64,000 nucleotides of DNA, from contig NZ_PXZM01000001.1 in NCBI RefSeq assembly GCF_003013395.1, forward strand, positions 62,001-126,000. The letters run 5' to 3'. The stretch's first letter is position 1, and every line of letters starts with the position of its first letter. The DNA is from Brevibacillus fortis (lineage in GTDB: Bacteria > Bacillota > Bacilli > Brevibacillales > Brevibacillaceae). Of the stretch, positions 40,726 to 48,993 are shown piece by piece. A program made the translations under genes and the position numbers. The notes beneath the pieces were generated by a model, which was not told where the DNA came from, searched no databases, and saw only the letters and a list, made by a program, of their open reading frames with translations.

Positions 40726-41787
40726 CTACCATTCTGTTTCCGTTTTGTGTTCAATGACGCGTAGGACTTTTCGCTCAACTGCTTTCATCATTTGTTTCAG
40801 TAAATCATCGCTGATTGTTACTTTATTTTTTCCATCTTGAAGTTGTCTTTCAGCCTGTGTTTTTGCGATCACATCAATTACTTGTTGTTTCGAGATATTT
40901 TTAGATGCTGCAACCTCTACAACAGATTTCCCTTTTGCTATTTCTTCTTTTAACTCTGTCGGGCTCATTTTTAGTAAAGAAAACAGTTTTTCATTGTTTA
41001 AGAAGTTATCAGCAGTATAATCAGGTTTACCATCTCTGGAAAAATAACCTTCTACTTCCTTATTTGAAGGTGCAGGAGCTACCGGAGAAAGACTAATGGT
41101 ATTACCGTGAACAAATACTTGGTAACCCTCTCCCTCTGAAGCCTTCTTGGTGTAATTCAGGATGAATGTTTTTTGGTTTGGGTTCTCCATCTGCTCCATG
41201 GCAACCTCGTAATCTTTGATGTTGCCATACAATTTATCAATGAGCTGATCTACCTTTCCCTTGATTTCCTGATCGGGCAAAGTAATGAGTGGTTTCTCCT
41301 TAGGCTCCCAATTCTCTTGCGTCAGGTCTTGAATCTCACCCGTAATACCGTTTGTATGAAGGGTAAACTTTTTGCCGGTTCCTCCTTTTTCCTGCAGGAC
41401 GATGCTTAGTTGGGCCTTTTTGGTTGAATCATTGGGGTCTCCAAGGTAGCTTGCATTGATAATCTCAAACGATTTGGTTTCGGGAAATGCGCTGTACAGT
41501 TTCTCAAGTGCTGCTTGGCCAACCTCATCCAGCTTGACTTGTTCAGAAGTCATTGGTGCTCGAGTAAGCATGTCAATCACAACAGGGGCCGCAAATGCTG
41601 CGGTTGGAATCAAAATCGCAGCAGCAACTAATCCACCAATTAAACGTTTTTTCATCGTTATTTCGCTCCTTTTTCTTTGCAAATAGTTAGAATAGGATTG
41701 TTCAATTCGTTTGGAGACGGCCGGCGGGCACTCCATCGATTCTGCCTCTTCGTGCAGATGTTCACGGATTTTGCGTTCAATAGTCAT
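40726..41787 (-). CDS. Membrane anti-sigma-type protein
   Basis: A 353-residue protein cotranscribed with the ECF sigma gene. Residues 1-45 are cytoplasmic (MTIERKIREHLHEEAESMECP) and are the likely sigma-binding part; one hydrophobic helix follows (LIGGLVAAAILIPTAAFA), then a large outside domain (about 70-353). That domain has a helix-plus-beta section (QAALEKLYSAFPETKSFEII, then HTNGITGEI) that resembles the secreted proteins at 27167-28456. The C-terminal part has two short helical repeats ending in a basic tail. It starts at ATG 41787, overlapping the sigma gene by 11 bases. Anti-sigma role is inferred from context and layout. Confidence 0.75.
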   Translation of the reverse strand: MTIERKIREHLHEEAESMECPPAVSKRIEQSYSNYLQRKRSEITMKKRLIGGLVAAAILIPTAAFAAPVVIDMLTRAPMTSEQVKLDEVGQAALEKLYSAFPETKSFEIINASYLGDPNDSTKKAQLSIVLQEKGGTGKKFTLHTNGITGEIQDLTQENWEPKEKPLITLPDQEIKGKVDQLIDKLYGNIKDYEVAMEQMENPNQKTFILNYTKKASEGEGYQVFVHGNTISLSPVAPAPSNKEVEGYFSRDGKPDYTADNFLNNEKLFSLLKMSPTELKEEIAKGKSVVEVAASKNISKQQVIDVIAKTQAERQLQDGKNKVTISDDLLKQMMKAVERKVLRVIEHKTETEW

Positions 41788-42352
41788 TAATCTTTTCCAT
41801 CCTTTCCAGGGAGAGATTCCCGAAGTCTTTTCTAAGCGCCTGGAGGCCAGCATGATATCTGGACTTGACTGTACCCAGCGGAATATCGAGCAACGTCGCA
41901 ATTTCCTCAAGAGTATAGTCGTGATAAAAGCGGAAGATAATCACTGTCCGCTGTTTGTCGGTCAGTTTTCGTATGGACTGGGATATCAGTTGGTTCCTCC
42001 CATCCATCAACGCAGTATGTTCATCCCAATAAGATTCTTCCCGGGAGAAGGAACGAATGCGTTCAAAAATGCGGAATCTCCTCCAACTCTTGACCCGAAA
42101 TCTCTGTACTTGACGGATTACCAGGCCATGCAGCCAGAACTGGAAAGGACGGTTCGTATCGTAATTAGCAAGTGATGTCCACATTTGCATATAGATTTCA
42201 TTCATGACATCTTCCCGATCCTGCTTATGATCCACCAGAAAGGATACTGTCCGGTAGACGTCCTTGAAGGTGACATCATACATCGTATGAAACGCCTGTT
42301 GATCACCTTCTTTCATTTTTATAAGTAATTGGTACATCTCTTCATTTTGCAT
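41777..42352 (-). CDS. ECF-type RNA polymerase sigma factor
   Basis: Sigma-70 family ECF factor of 191 residues. Region 2 has DREDVMNEIYMQMW near 48 and FQFWLHGLVIRQV; region 4 has LTDKQRTVIIFRFYHDYTLEEIATLLDIPLGTVKSR (read as the usual helix-turn-helix, about 128-165). It has the two-domain size without extra domains. The start ATG lies shortly after GGAGGG. It should be held at the membrane by the overlapping downstream gene and freed by an envelope signal. I could not identify its own promoter with confidence. Confidence 0.92.
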   Translation of the reverse strand: MQNEEMYQLLIKMKEGDQQAFHTMYDVTFKDVYRTVSFLVDHKQDREDVMNEIYMQMWTSLANYDTNRPFQFWLHGLVIRQVQRFRVKSWRRFRIFERIRSFSREESYWDEHTALMDGRNQLISQSIRKLTDKQRTVIIFRFYHDYTLEEIATLLDIPLGTVKSRYHAGLQALRKDFGNLSLERMEKINDY

Positions 42353-42559
42353 TCAGAAGGCCCTCCTGAGTAAGCAGCTTACACACTATATTGCCTCTCT
42401 ATCGGAAAAAGGTTCGGTTGTCTTCTAAATTTTTTTCAAATGTCTTAGGGTCTCTTGTCTGGCAATTGTACAGGGAGGTTCATAACCTATTTATGTCGAA
42501 ACTTAAACTGTCACTTACCGCAAAGTCAGTTCGGAAAACTTCGAGTAGGAGCGTGTAAA

Positions 42560-43381
42560 ATGAATGTAAAAGAAAAGCTGATATTTATTAAAGAAAACGG
42601 CTACCAAGCCCCACCCGATACATTCCAATTCATACAAGAAATGATGAGTCACATTGGTTCTTTGGATGCCGAACTACGAGATGACCTCATTTATACAACC
42701 TTATCACATTGGATTCCTGACAATTCTCTAACTGCAAACGAACTGGAACAACTGATACCAATCATTTTAGATCAAAACCATTTGCTCTTTAGACTTGGTG
42801 AAACAAATACAGATTCTGTCTTTACCCGCTCTTTCTCCATGCTAGTCATACCGCTCCTTCTTATGAGACACAGAGAATCTCCCTTTCTCTCCCGCGAGAA
42901 CATCCATGCGATCAAAGAGAAAGTTTTTTATAACGTACGAGAAGAGCGTGATTATCGAGGATATGATGAAGAAAAAGGCTGGGCTCATGCCATAGCCCAT
43001 GCAGCAGATGCATTAGACGAATTAGCTCAATGTCCCGAACTGGATAAAAATGACCTCATCACCATCCTCGATTTGGTTTACGAAAAGATGACCATCACCG
43101 ATCGCATTTACTCCGATGGGGAAGATGAGCGCATGGTAAAATCCATCATTCGTATTTTGAATAGAAAAATACTTAGCCAGGTTTATGTAGAGCAATGGAT
43201 TCAAAGTTTTGGTGATATGGAGAAGAGTTCCGAATTTCTTCCTGCCTTTAAACAAAAAAATAATATAAAGAACTTTTTGAAAAGCCTGTACTTCCGGGTG
43301 AAATTTTACAAAGTAGATGCCGATCTCTGCCCAACCATTGAGCAGACATTATATAAAGTAGAAAAAGTATACTATTCGTGA
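42560..43381 (+). CDS. DUF2785 family protein
   Basis: A 273-residue all-helical soluble protein matching the DUF2785 pattern: DLIYTTLSHWI near 40, VFTRSFSMLVIPLLL near 95, and the conserved block GYDEEKGWAHAIAHAADALDELA near 140-162. Family function is unknown; members look like HEAT-type repeat folds. I start it at ATG 42560 after AGGAG, which removes 35 doubtful codons. Convergent with the YdeI-family gene, sharing a terminator at 43414-43436. Confidence 0.85.
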   Translation: MNVKEKLIFIKENGYQAPPDTFQFIQEMMSHIGSLDAELRDDLIYTTLSHWIPDNSLTANELEQLIPIILDQNHLLFRLGETNTDSVFTRSFSMLVIPLLLMRHRESPFLSRENIHAIKEKVFYNVREERDYRGYDEEKGWAHAIAHAADALDELAQCPELDKNDLITILDLVYEKMTITDRIYSDGEDERMVKSIIRILNRKILSQVYVEQWIQSFGDMEKSSEFLPAFKQKNNIKNFLKSLYFRVKFYKVDADLCPTIEQTLYKVEKVYYS

Positions 43382-43413
43382 TATCGCGAATGAAACGAAA
43401 TACAAAAACAAAA

Positions 43414-43436
43414 AAGAGGCGGTTCTCTCGCCTCTT
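43414..43436. terminator. Shared terminator of convergent genes
   Basis: AAGAGGCG / CGCCTCTT with T-rich ends on both strands, between the DUF2785 gene and the YdeI-like gene. Same stem family as 28480. Confidence 0.85.
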
Positions 43437-43461
43437 CTTCACCATTTTCTCATCAAATATA

Positions 43462-44055
43462 CTAATCATTTAATCCCTTTCCATCGAGAATTTGATGCAT
43501 ACATTTTTCAACTCTTGCCTCTCGCGTTTTGGCTTGTTTGGGTGCTGAAAAATGAAGAATGTAGGCTCTTTGCCGTCCCGGAGTCAATGCGTCAAAAGCA
43601 GTTTTCAAGGTAGGGATTTCATCCATTTTCTTTTGCAATTCTTCAGGAATGATGTATTCTTCATGCTTTTTCAGGCTCACTTCCAAGCCAGCTTTTTCAA
43701 CTTCAATGGCTTCTTGAATATAGGCCTTCAAAATAGATTCCATTTCCATGATTTCTTCCACATTGGTGAACCGGATCTGGCGCGCAGCCTGTACATTCTC
43801 CGTTTGTTGAATGAGAATCCCGTGTGGATCCTTTAACAAGGCACCTTTTTGAAACAGAAGCGCACAATATTCTTTAAATCCATGTATTAAAACGATGTTT
43901 TTTTTCTCAGACGTATAACAAGGATGCATCCACTTAAATTCTTCGGTCAGCTCACACTCAAGAACAATATTTCTCAGCTTCTCAAATTCTGCCTTCCACT
44001 TTTTCGCTTTACTTAAAAATTCATCAACCTTAGGATTCGTTCTACTCGTTGTCAT
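43462..44055 (-). CDS. YdeI/OmdA-family protein
   Basis: A 197-residue protein of the YdeI type: an N-terminal DUF1801-like domain (VDEFLSKAKKWKAEFEKLRN, WMHPCYTSEKKNIVLIHGFKEYCALLF) and a C-terminal OmdA-like domain (ALTPGRQRAYILHFSAPKQAKTREARVEKC). In B. subtilis ydeI is uncharacterised; OmdA proteins are linked to bacteriocin or stress protection. The start is ATG 44055 after GGGGTG; the TTG just before it is less likely. Single gene. Confidence 0.85.
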   Translation of the reverse strand: MTTSRTNPKVDEFLSKAKKWKAEFEKLRNIVLECELTEEFKWMHPCYTSEKKNIVLIHGFKEYCALLFQKGALLKDPHGILIQQTENVQAARQIRFTNVEEIMEMESILKAYIQEAIEVEKAGLEVSLKKHEEYIIPEELQKKMDEIPTLKTAFDALTPGRQRAYILHFSAPKQAKTREARVEKCMHQILDGKGLND

Positions 44056-44191
44056 CAAGGAACACCCCTCATCTAGTTGGTGTCATGTCAATTTTTAGTT
44101 TTGACATCATGGTATTTGTATTATTCTATCATCATATATACAGGTTCCTTCTTTTAAAGAAGGAGCTCTATCAGAGTGAGAGGTGATTGAT

Positions 44192-45073
44192 ATGGATATC
44201 GATTTCTATAAAAAATGGGCTTGCCAAAAAATGATCGAATCGTCACAAAGCAATATATGGGAAGGCCATTGGGCGTGTGCGGTTATAGCTTTGACTACAC
44301 TTTTGGAAGAAAAACTGGTGCCTGCCAAGGTGGACAATTTGATTCATGAAAATCTTGTCAAAATAGTAGAAGAACATGCAAACGAACAGCTGTATCGAGC
44401 AAACAAAGTATACGAGGACTTTCCTGCTCAAATGATGAGACTGCTTATCCAAAAGAACCATACATGCCATGCTCTTGGTCATGACGTGATTTACTCTTTC
44501 TATTTGCTGAGTATGCTCTCTCGTTCCGATATTCCGGCAACTGCCGAATTGTTTGATGCCATGGGGAAGATTGTGAATGGTTTCGCAGCATCAGGTCCTG
44601 GTTATGTTACTGTGAATGGGGAGAATATCGTCATTGATCCTGATGGCATACCAAATACAGGTGGAAGATTACAGCTGACTCCGGAGGCAGTGCTGGACTT
44701 GCTCCAGGACTTTCAGAGACCGCTGCAAATGGAGAAAGGCGACATGCAGTTGGGGCATATCCTTACGCATGGCCACGCTATTGTAGAAATGAAACAAGCG
44801 TATCGCCAGTATGTATACGACAATCTCGATCCGGCCTTTTACGCAAGAATCAACCTCTTGGCTTATGCAAATACACTCGAGGAAAAACGAGTTGAATCCG
44901 ATATGGCGGTTACAGAAACCGAGTTGAATCCATTAGAACCTTCCTACTGGGAACAGGCATTAGTTGAAAGCAGGCATGGCCATTATTATAAATACGCGTA
45001 TAGTTATTTGAGACTTTGCCGAATGGCGGGGCGTAATCCATCTGATTTTCGAGTGTTTCAACGTATTCTGTGA
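44192..45073 (+). CDS. Unknown conserved-looking soluble protein
   Basis: A 293-residue protein of no family I recognise. It is mostly helical, with several paired aromatic and His residues (NHTCHALGHDVIYSFYLLS near 90, QLGHILTHGHAIVEMKQAY near 190, SRHGHYYKYAYSYLRLC near 268). The His-rich helices could bind a metal, but no known motif is complete. The start ATG follows GAGGTG; a GTG nine bases upstream is also possible. A terminator follows (45117-45143) that belongs to a duplicated 78-bp block. Confidence 0.65.
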   Translation: MDIDFYKKWACQKMIESSQSNIWEGHWACAVIALTTLLEEKLVPAKVDNLIHENLVKIVEEHANEQLYRANKVYEDFPAQMMRLLIQKNHTCHALGHDVIYSFYLLSMLSRSDIPATAELFDAMGKIVNGFAASGPGYVTVNGENIVIDPDGIPNTGGRLQLTPEAVLDLLQDFQRPLQMEKGDMQLGHILTHGHAIVEMKQAYRQYVYDNLDPAFYARINLLAYANTLEEKRVESDMAVTETELNPLEPSYWEQALVESRHGHYYKYAYSYLRLCRMAGRNPSDFRVFQRIL

Positions 45074-45089
45074 ACGGATTGTGTTTAAA

Positions 45090-45167
45090 GCAAATGTAAG
45101 TCATTTAAAATGAAAGAAGAGGCGGAAAATATCCGTCTCTTTTTATCCAATCAATCCCAAGCAAACC
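45090..45167. repeat. 78-bp direct repeat, left copy
   Basis: Matches 47822-47899 over 78 bases without gaps and with about 13 differences. It contains a terminator hairpin (45117-45143) and the bases that in the right copy encode the last residues of the molybdopterin oxidoreductase. The two copies bracket a 2.65-kb AT-rich segment. Confidence 0.75.
45117..45143 (+). terminator. Terminator of the unknown gene 44192-45073
   Basis: AAGAGGCGGA / TCCGTCTCTTT followed by Ts. It is part of the left 78-bp repeat and of the recurrent terminator family. Confidence 0.8.
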
Positions 45168-45217
45168 CATCTCCTCAAAATAGGTCGGGTTTGTTGTTTA
45201 TTAGGTAACGAGAATAA

Positions 45218-45511
45218 CCGAAACACGACACTTTTTATCCAACTCATCCAACTCCCGAGCCAGAACCAACTCCAACCGGTAATGACGCATTGCTTGTTAT
45301 TAAAATGATTAGTGGCCTTGAGAAAGAGTTTGAGCTATCTGCTGCAGAGATTGAAGACTTTATTAACTGGTATAACAATCGCGCTGATGGTAACGGCAAG
45401 GAAACCTACATGTTTGAAAAAGACTTCAATATGGGTCCATTCACCGCTCGAAAAGATTATGTAGCATTTAGTAAGATTCAATCCTTTGAAGTGATGGAAT
45501 ATACCAAATAA
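45218..45511 (+). pseudogene. C-terminal remnant of a Pro-rich linker protein
   Basis: The open frame has no start codon or ribosome binding site at its beginning. It opens after a stop codon with a PTHPTPEPEPTPTGND linker and continues into a compact 75-residue domain (ISGLEKEFELSAAEIEDFI, WYNNRADGNGKETYMFEKD, FTARKDYVAFSKIQSFEV). Domains like this end larger, linker-containing proteins in Brevibacillus and relatives, to my recollection. The upstream part is missing. It has its own terminator at 45518-45557. A short protein from TTG 45290 cannot be excluded. Confidence 0.55.
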
Positions 45512-45517
45512 CACGCC

Positions 45518-45557
45518 GAGGCATCTCCTATATAACAGGAGGTGCCTCGCACTTTTT
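45518..45557 (+). terminator. Terminator of the linker-protein remnant
   Basis: Stem GAGGCATCTCCT / AGGAGGTGCCTC (one mismatch) followed by TTTTT. Confidence 0.8.
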
Positions 45558-45955
45558 AAGACGCTGGTTTATGCTGAAAGAATAAAGTCGGCAAACACTC
45601 ATGATTGCAGCATACCGCTCATTGTCCCGTTTCGAAATTTGACTTGGGCTTTTATCTGAGGCTGAATTTACACATACCCCTGTTCCTCTCCGGTAATTAA
45701 ACTACTTTGCCACTCCATATGTCTGCTTATGGATTGGCGACACTCCCCGCTCGATAACGATAACACCTGAAAGGTCGTACGTTCACATGCGCCAGCCATC
45801 CGAAGGCTCCCTTATGCCTACGCCTACCTACGATATAAACGTCAGCATAGCTGTAGTTGATGATCTTTATGAAATCGGCTGTACGCTTATCCACATAGTA
45901 ACAACCGTCCTTACGCTTATTTTTTTTGTGAGAATTAACCTTCTGTTACAAGAAA
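45558..45955. other. Gene-poor stretch within the accessory segment
   Basis: About 400 bases without a convincing gene. A 65-codon open frame on the minus strand (45734-45930, with DGCYYVDKRTADFI) has no start codon and no known relative; it may be a fragment. I see no transposase or repeat structure. Confidence 0.4.
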
Positions 45956-45975
45956 GCCCCCGAATAGTTCGGAGG
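45956..45975 (-). terminator. Terminator of the metalloprotease operon
   Basis: CTCCGAA-cta-TTCGGGG stem (with G-C extension), followed on the minus strand by CTTTCTT. Confidence 0.65.
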
Positions 45976-45993
45976 CAACAATTTAACTAATGG

Positions 45994-46599
45994 CTAATTA
46001 TACTTCTCTAGAACTTCTTTCTTCAATTTATTAAACTGCTCAACATTTTCACCAAAATATTCACTTTCCTCTAAACTACGGTACGTATCAGTTGGTTGTG
46101 CTTTTTTAGCCTTTGTATTCTGCATACCTGCACTGATATCATACTTACCTTGATACATTCCAATAATTGCATATCCTTCTTTATCACCTGTATCTCTCAA
46201 GAATAATACGTAGGTACCTTCTTCATTCATGAGATTATAGCCTTCAACTGTATCAAAAACATTACCTTCGAAATATGCAGGCTCATATACAGAGATTCTA
46301 TCTCCTTCTTCAAGACTTCCCTTGTGAACCTTCTGTATTTTTACTTCTGACTCTGAAGCAGTTTTTACATCACCTTCGCCAAGATTCCATTCTTTTAATG
46401 ATCTCTTTCCAGTAAATTCAGCTTGCACTATATAGCCCGAGTACTTTTCAACCTCTTCAATATTTTCAAACAAAATAAAATCGGCCTGATTCATAGCAAC
46501 TCGATAATCTTTTTCAGTAGTGTTTAATTCTTTATAAGAAAATGCTCCTCCTATCAACAAAGCAATTGTAGCAACAGAAACAGCGATCAATTTTTTCAT
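45994..46599 (-). CDS. Secreted partner of the metalloprotease, OB/NTR-like
   Basis: A 201-residue exported protein with a signal peptide or N-terminal anchor (MKKLIAVSVATIALLIGGAF). The mature part has a beta-barrel-like pattern: YSGYIVQAEFTGKRS, SEVKIQKVHKGSLEEGDRI, then a strand ending GTYVLFLRDTG. This order (strand, K-G turn, barrel, YVLFL) resembles the secreted TIMP/NTR-like protein at 61699-62280, but there is no N-terminal Cys. The ribosome binding site is GGTGGAG. It is cotranscribed with the metzincin gene, 18 bases apart. It may restrain or chaperone the protease; that is a hypothesis. Confidence 0.65.
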   Translation of the reverse strand: MKKLIAVSVATIALLIGGAFSYKELNTTEKDYRVAMNQADFILFENIEEVEKYSGYIVQAEFTGKRSLKEWNLGEGDVKTASESEVKIQKVHKGSLEEGDRISVYEPAYFEGNVFDTVEGYNLMNEEGTYVLFLRDTGDKEGYAIIGMYQGKYDISAGMQNTKAKKAQPTDTYRSLEESEYFGENVEQFNKLKKEVLEKYN

Positions 46600-46617
46600 A
46601 ACTCCACCTGCTTTCTC

Positions 46618-47196
46618 CTAATACTTCCAGGATAAATTATTTTCGTCTAATGTCGTAGGATCAGTAAGGCTCAACTTTCCTTGCTGCATTATAGAATTAG
46701 ACGCTTGATGGACTAAACCAAGTCCATGACCAAATTCATGAATTGTAGTTTTTCTGCGGTTTGCAGAACTGTAGTTATAGTAATCCATATATTCACGATT
46801 TAGAATTATTTTCACTCTATCCCAAGATTCAGTCCCGTAATGTCTTTCGTAGTTATCATTGTCGTCTAAATAATATACGCGAGTCTCTCCCGCATAATCC
46901 AATCCATATTGACCTGCAGTAACCCTTAAATCGTAATTAGAAGAAGACGCATTGGATGTATCGTAGCTAATATTAGCTCCAGAAATACCTTCATAGTCTT
47001 CTATAGCTTCGGTAACACCACCTAGTAGATTCTCATCTGAAACTGAAGCAGTGATATAGGTATCAATGTCCTTGACATAACTTGCTGTTGGAGTAGCATC
47101 AAAAAATGCATCACCCCTCGTCAATTCCGCATATGCTACATTGGTTAAAGAAAAAGCTCCTAGTAAGACTAAACTAAATACTCTTTTTTTATTCAT
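46618..47196 (-). CDS. Secreted matrixin-like zinc metalloprotease
   Basis: A 192-residue exported protease. The signal peptide (MNKKRVFSLVLLGAFSLTNVAYA) is followed by a short mature protein with no propeptide. The zinc site HEFGHGLGLVH (His153, Glu154, His157, His163) fits the metzincin pattern HExxHxxGxxH, and Met170 in SNSIMQQG is the Met-turn. This places it near peptidase family M10 (matrixins). Codon use is AT-rich compared with flanking genes. It begins the two-gene unit with the OB/NTR-like partner and lies in the segment between the 78-bp repeats. Confidence 0.87.
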   Translation of the reverse strand: MNKKRVFSLVLLGAFSLTNVAYAELTRGDAFFDATPTASYVKDIDTYITASVSDENLLGGVTEAIEDYEGISGANISYDTSNASSSNYDLRVTAGQYGLDYAGETRVYYLDDNDNYERHYGTESWDRVKIILNREYMDYYNYSSANRRKTTIHEFGHGLGLVHQASNSIMQQGKLSLTDPTTLDENNLSWKY

Positions 47197-47821
47197 TTTT
47201 ATGCTCCTTTTTATAATTGTTGCATACAGTTAATGGAATTAACAAAGTGTAAAATCGTCTATTCTCTTACCTCCTCCGAACTTCCATAATTATATAATAA
47301 TTTACATTTTTTTCTTGTCAAACAAAAAAATACAATTTCATTTTTAACGACGTGCCTGTGTTCTCACTGTAAACACAAGAACAACCCTCCAAGACACTAA
47401 GCCTAGCGGGTTCTTTACTACTGTGATCCTCAGTAACAACTATACATGCCCGTTCGCCTTTTGCTTGGCGTCGTGCAAATTGTTAAGCCGCACTTAACAT
47501 TCAGCTTTTAAATGTTCCACATTATAGATACGTTCTTGTTGTCAATCACGGGTGGTTACGAGAACATAGTACAAAAAACGATCCCTCGATTTTTGGGTAG
47601 CCGCTCCGCCCACATAGAAATGGTGCCCATCATTGGGCCATATGACATTTTATGCTAATCCTAATTAAGGATATCAGAATCAAGGGCGATTGCTTTAATA
47701 ATTTTTCCATACAGAATCGTTTCGTACAGGTTATCCCGACATTAGTCAGGTTGTATCATTGTACTTGCATACCCAGACTCGTATGGTGAAGCCGTTGGTG
47801 AACCAAAACAACGAGTACCTT
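47197..47821. other. Intergenic region upstream of the metalloprotease
   Basis: 625 bases with no convincing gene. The first 130 bases are very AT-rich and probably hold the metalloprotease promoter. The rest has mixed composition and no repeat, tRNA or transposase remnant that I can recognise. Confidence 0.4.
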
Positions 47822-47899
47822 GCAAAACTAAGTCACTTAAAACGAAGGAAGAGGCGGAAATTATCCGCCCCTTCCTTACTAATCAATCCCAAGCAAACC
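47822..47899. repeat. 78-bp direct repeat, right copy
   Basis: Counterpart of 45090-45167. It spans the terminator and the last codons of the molybdopterin oxidoreductase, so this copy is the original and the left one the duplicate. Confidence 0.75.
47847..47875 (-). terminator. Terminator of the molybdopterin oxidoreductase gene
   Basis: GGAAGAGGCGGA / TCCGCCCCTTCC stem next to the stop codon; inside the right 78-bp repeat and part of the recurrent terminator family. Confidence 0.75.
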
Positions 47900-48479
47900 T
47901 TTGCTCTTTCCAAGGATCGCCATACATATTATATCCGTTCTTCTCCCAAAACCCTTGCTTGTCTTTCTCCATAAACTCAATCCCACGCACCCACTTGGCG
48001 CTTTTCCAGAAGTAGAGGTGCGGAAGGACAAAGCGGAGCGGCCAGCCGTGCTCAGGGGTCAAGTCTTCGCCGTTGTGTTTCGTAGCGAACAAATTACCGT
48101 TTTTCATAAAGTCGACTAGCGGAATGTTCACAGTCCATCCGTGCTCAGCGTGCAGCATGACGTACTTCGCTTCCGGCTTCACCTTTACCAGCTTCAGAAC
48201 TTCCTCCACCGGAATGCCTTCCCATTCATTGTCCAGCTTGCTCCAGCCTGTCACGCAGTGAATATCGTTGGTCGTGCCGCCTTTTGGCAGAGCCATCATT
48301 TGTTCGTAAGTCAGCGTCACTGCTTCTTCGACAAGACCGAAAAGGCGAAAGTTCCACTCTGTGGACAGGTCTGTATATTCAGGAACCTCCCCGTAGTGCA
48401 GGACAGGAAAGCCTGTCGTCTGCTTCTGATTAGGGGGAATACGGTCGCGTTTGGTGTCTGATGATGGATTGATAAACAT
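47883..48479 (-). CDS. Sulfite-oxidase-fold molybdopterin protein
   Basis: A 198-residue protein with the oxidoreductase molybdopterin-binding domain of the sulfite oxidase/MsrP family. The molybdenum ligand is the Cys of IHCVTGWSKLDNEW (near 88), followed by LHAEHGWTVNIPL and PEHGWPLRFVLPHLYFWKSAKW, the cofactor- and substrate-site blocks. No signal peptide, so cytoplasmic, unlike MsrP. The true activity is unknown; cytoplasmic members are poorly characterised. The start ATG 48479 follows GGGGAG. It ends in sequence that is duplicated at 45090-45167. Confidence 0.87.
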   Translation of the reverse strand: MFINPSSDTKRDRIPPNQKQTTGFPVLHYGEVPEYTDLSTEWNFRLFGLVEEAVTLTYEQMMALPKGGTTNDIHCVTGWSKLDNEWEGIPVEEVLKLVKVKPEAKYVMLHAEHGWTVNIPLVDFMKNGNLFATKHNGEDLTPEHGWPLRFVLPHLYFWKSAKWVRGIEFMEKDKQGFWEKNGYNMYGDPWKEQRFAWD

Positions 48480-48514
48480 TTGTTTCCACTCCCCTCGCTG
48501 ATCAGTGTCCTCGA

Positions 48515-48946
48515 TTATTTTCCAACCCGCAAAAGAGCGTGATCTACCTTGATGCACATGTCCTGCACAACCTCGATGCCTTGATCTGCAACCAATTTAG
48601 CAGCTTCTTCGTTGGCAATGCCTTGTTGCATCCAGAACACTTTTGGCTTATTCTGCATTTTCAATGCTTCCTCTGCAACAGGCATCATGTCTTCGCTGCG
48701 GCGGAATACATTGACGATGTCGACTTGCTGATCGATCTCAGACAGGCTGGCAAGCACTTTTTCACCCAAAACCGTTTCTCCGGCAATAACAGGATTGACA
48801 GGGATGATCGTGTAGCCTGCATGTTGCATAGCCTGCGATACCATATAGCTGGTGCGGTCCTGCTTGTTGGACAGACCCACTACCGCAATTGTTTTTGCAT
48901 CCTCCAGCAGTTGGCGACGTGCTTCGTTGCTCGGATTTTGAGCCAT
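48515..48946 (-). CDS. CoA-binding domain protein (YccU-like)
   Basis: A 143-residue single-domain Rossmann protein of the CoA-binding family: TIAVVGLSNKQDRTSYMVSQAM near 19-40, then IIPVNPVIAGETVLGEKV and the end loop FWMQQGIANEEAAKL. It matches small CoA_binding proteins such as E. coli YccU and Thermus proteins of solved structure. A metabolic regulatory role is possible but not proven. The start follows AAAGGAG. It lies 35 bases upstream of the molybdopterin gene and may be cotranscribed with it. Confidence 0.88.
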   Translation of the reverse strand: MAQNPSNEARRQLLEDAKTIAVVGLSNKQDRTSYMVSQAMQHAGYTIIPVNPVIAGETVLGEKVLASLSEIDQQVDIVNVFRRSEDMMPVAEEALKMQNKPKVFWMQQGIANEEAAKLVADQGIEVVQDMCIKVDHALLRVGK

Positions 48947-48993
48947 GTGAAAACACTCCTTTTTATTTTGGAAATGGTATGTTGAACTACCTC

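Noticed and set aside
42455..42559. Extension of the DUF2785 protein by 35 codons
   Set aside because: No ribosome binding site at the early start; AGGAG precedes ATG 42560.
45787..45990. Plus-strand frame of 67 codons in the accessory segment
   Set aside because: No ribosome binding site and it overlaps the terminator of the metalloprotease operon.
47759..47974. Plus-strand frame of 71 codons
   Set aside because: It runs through the terminator and the 3' end of the oxidoreductase gene; chance frame.
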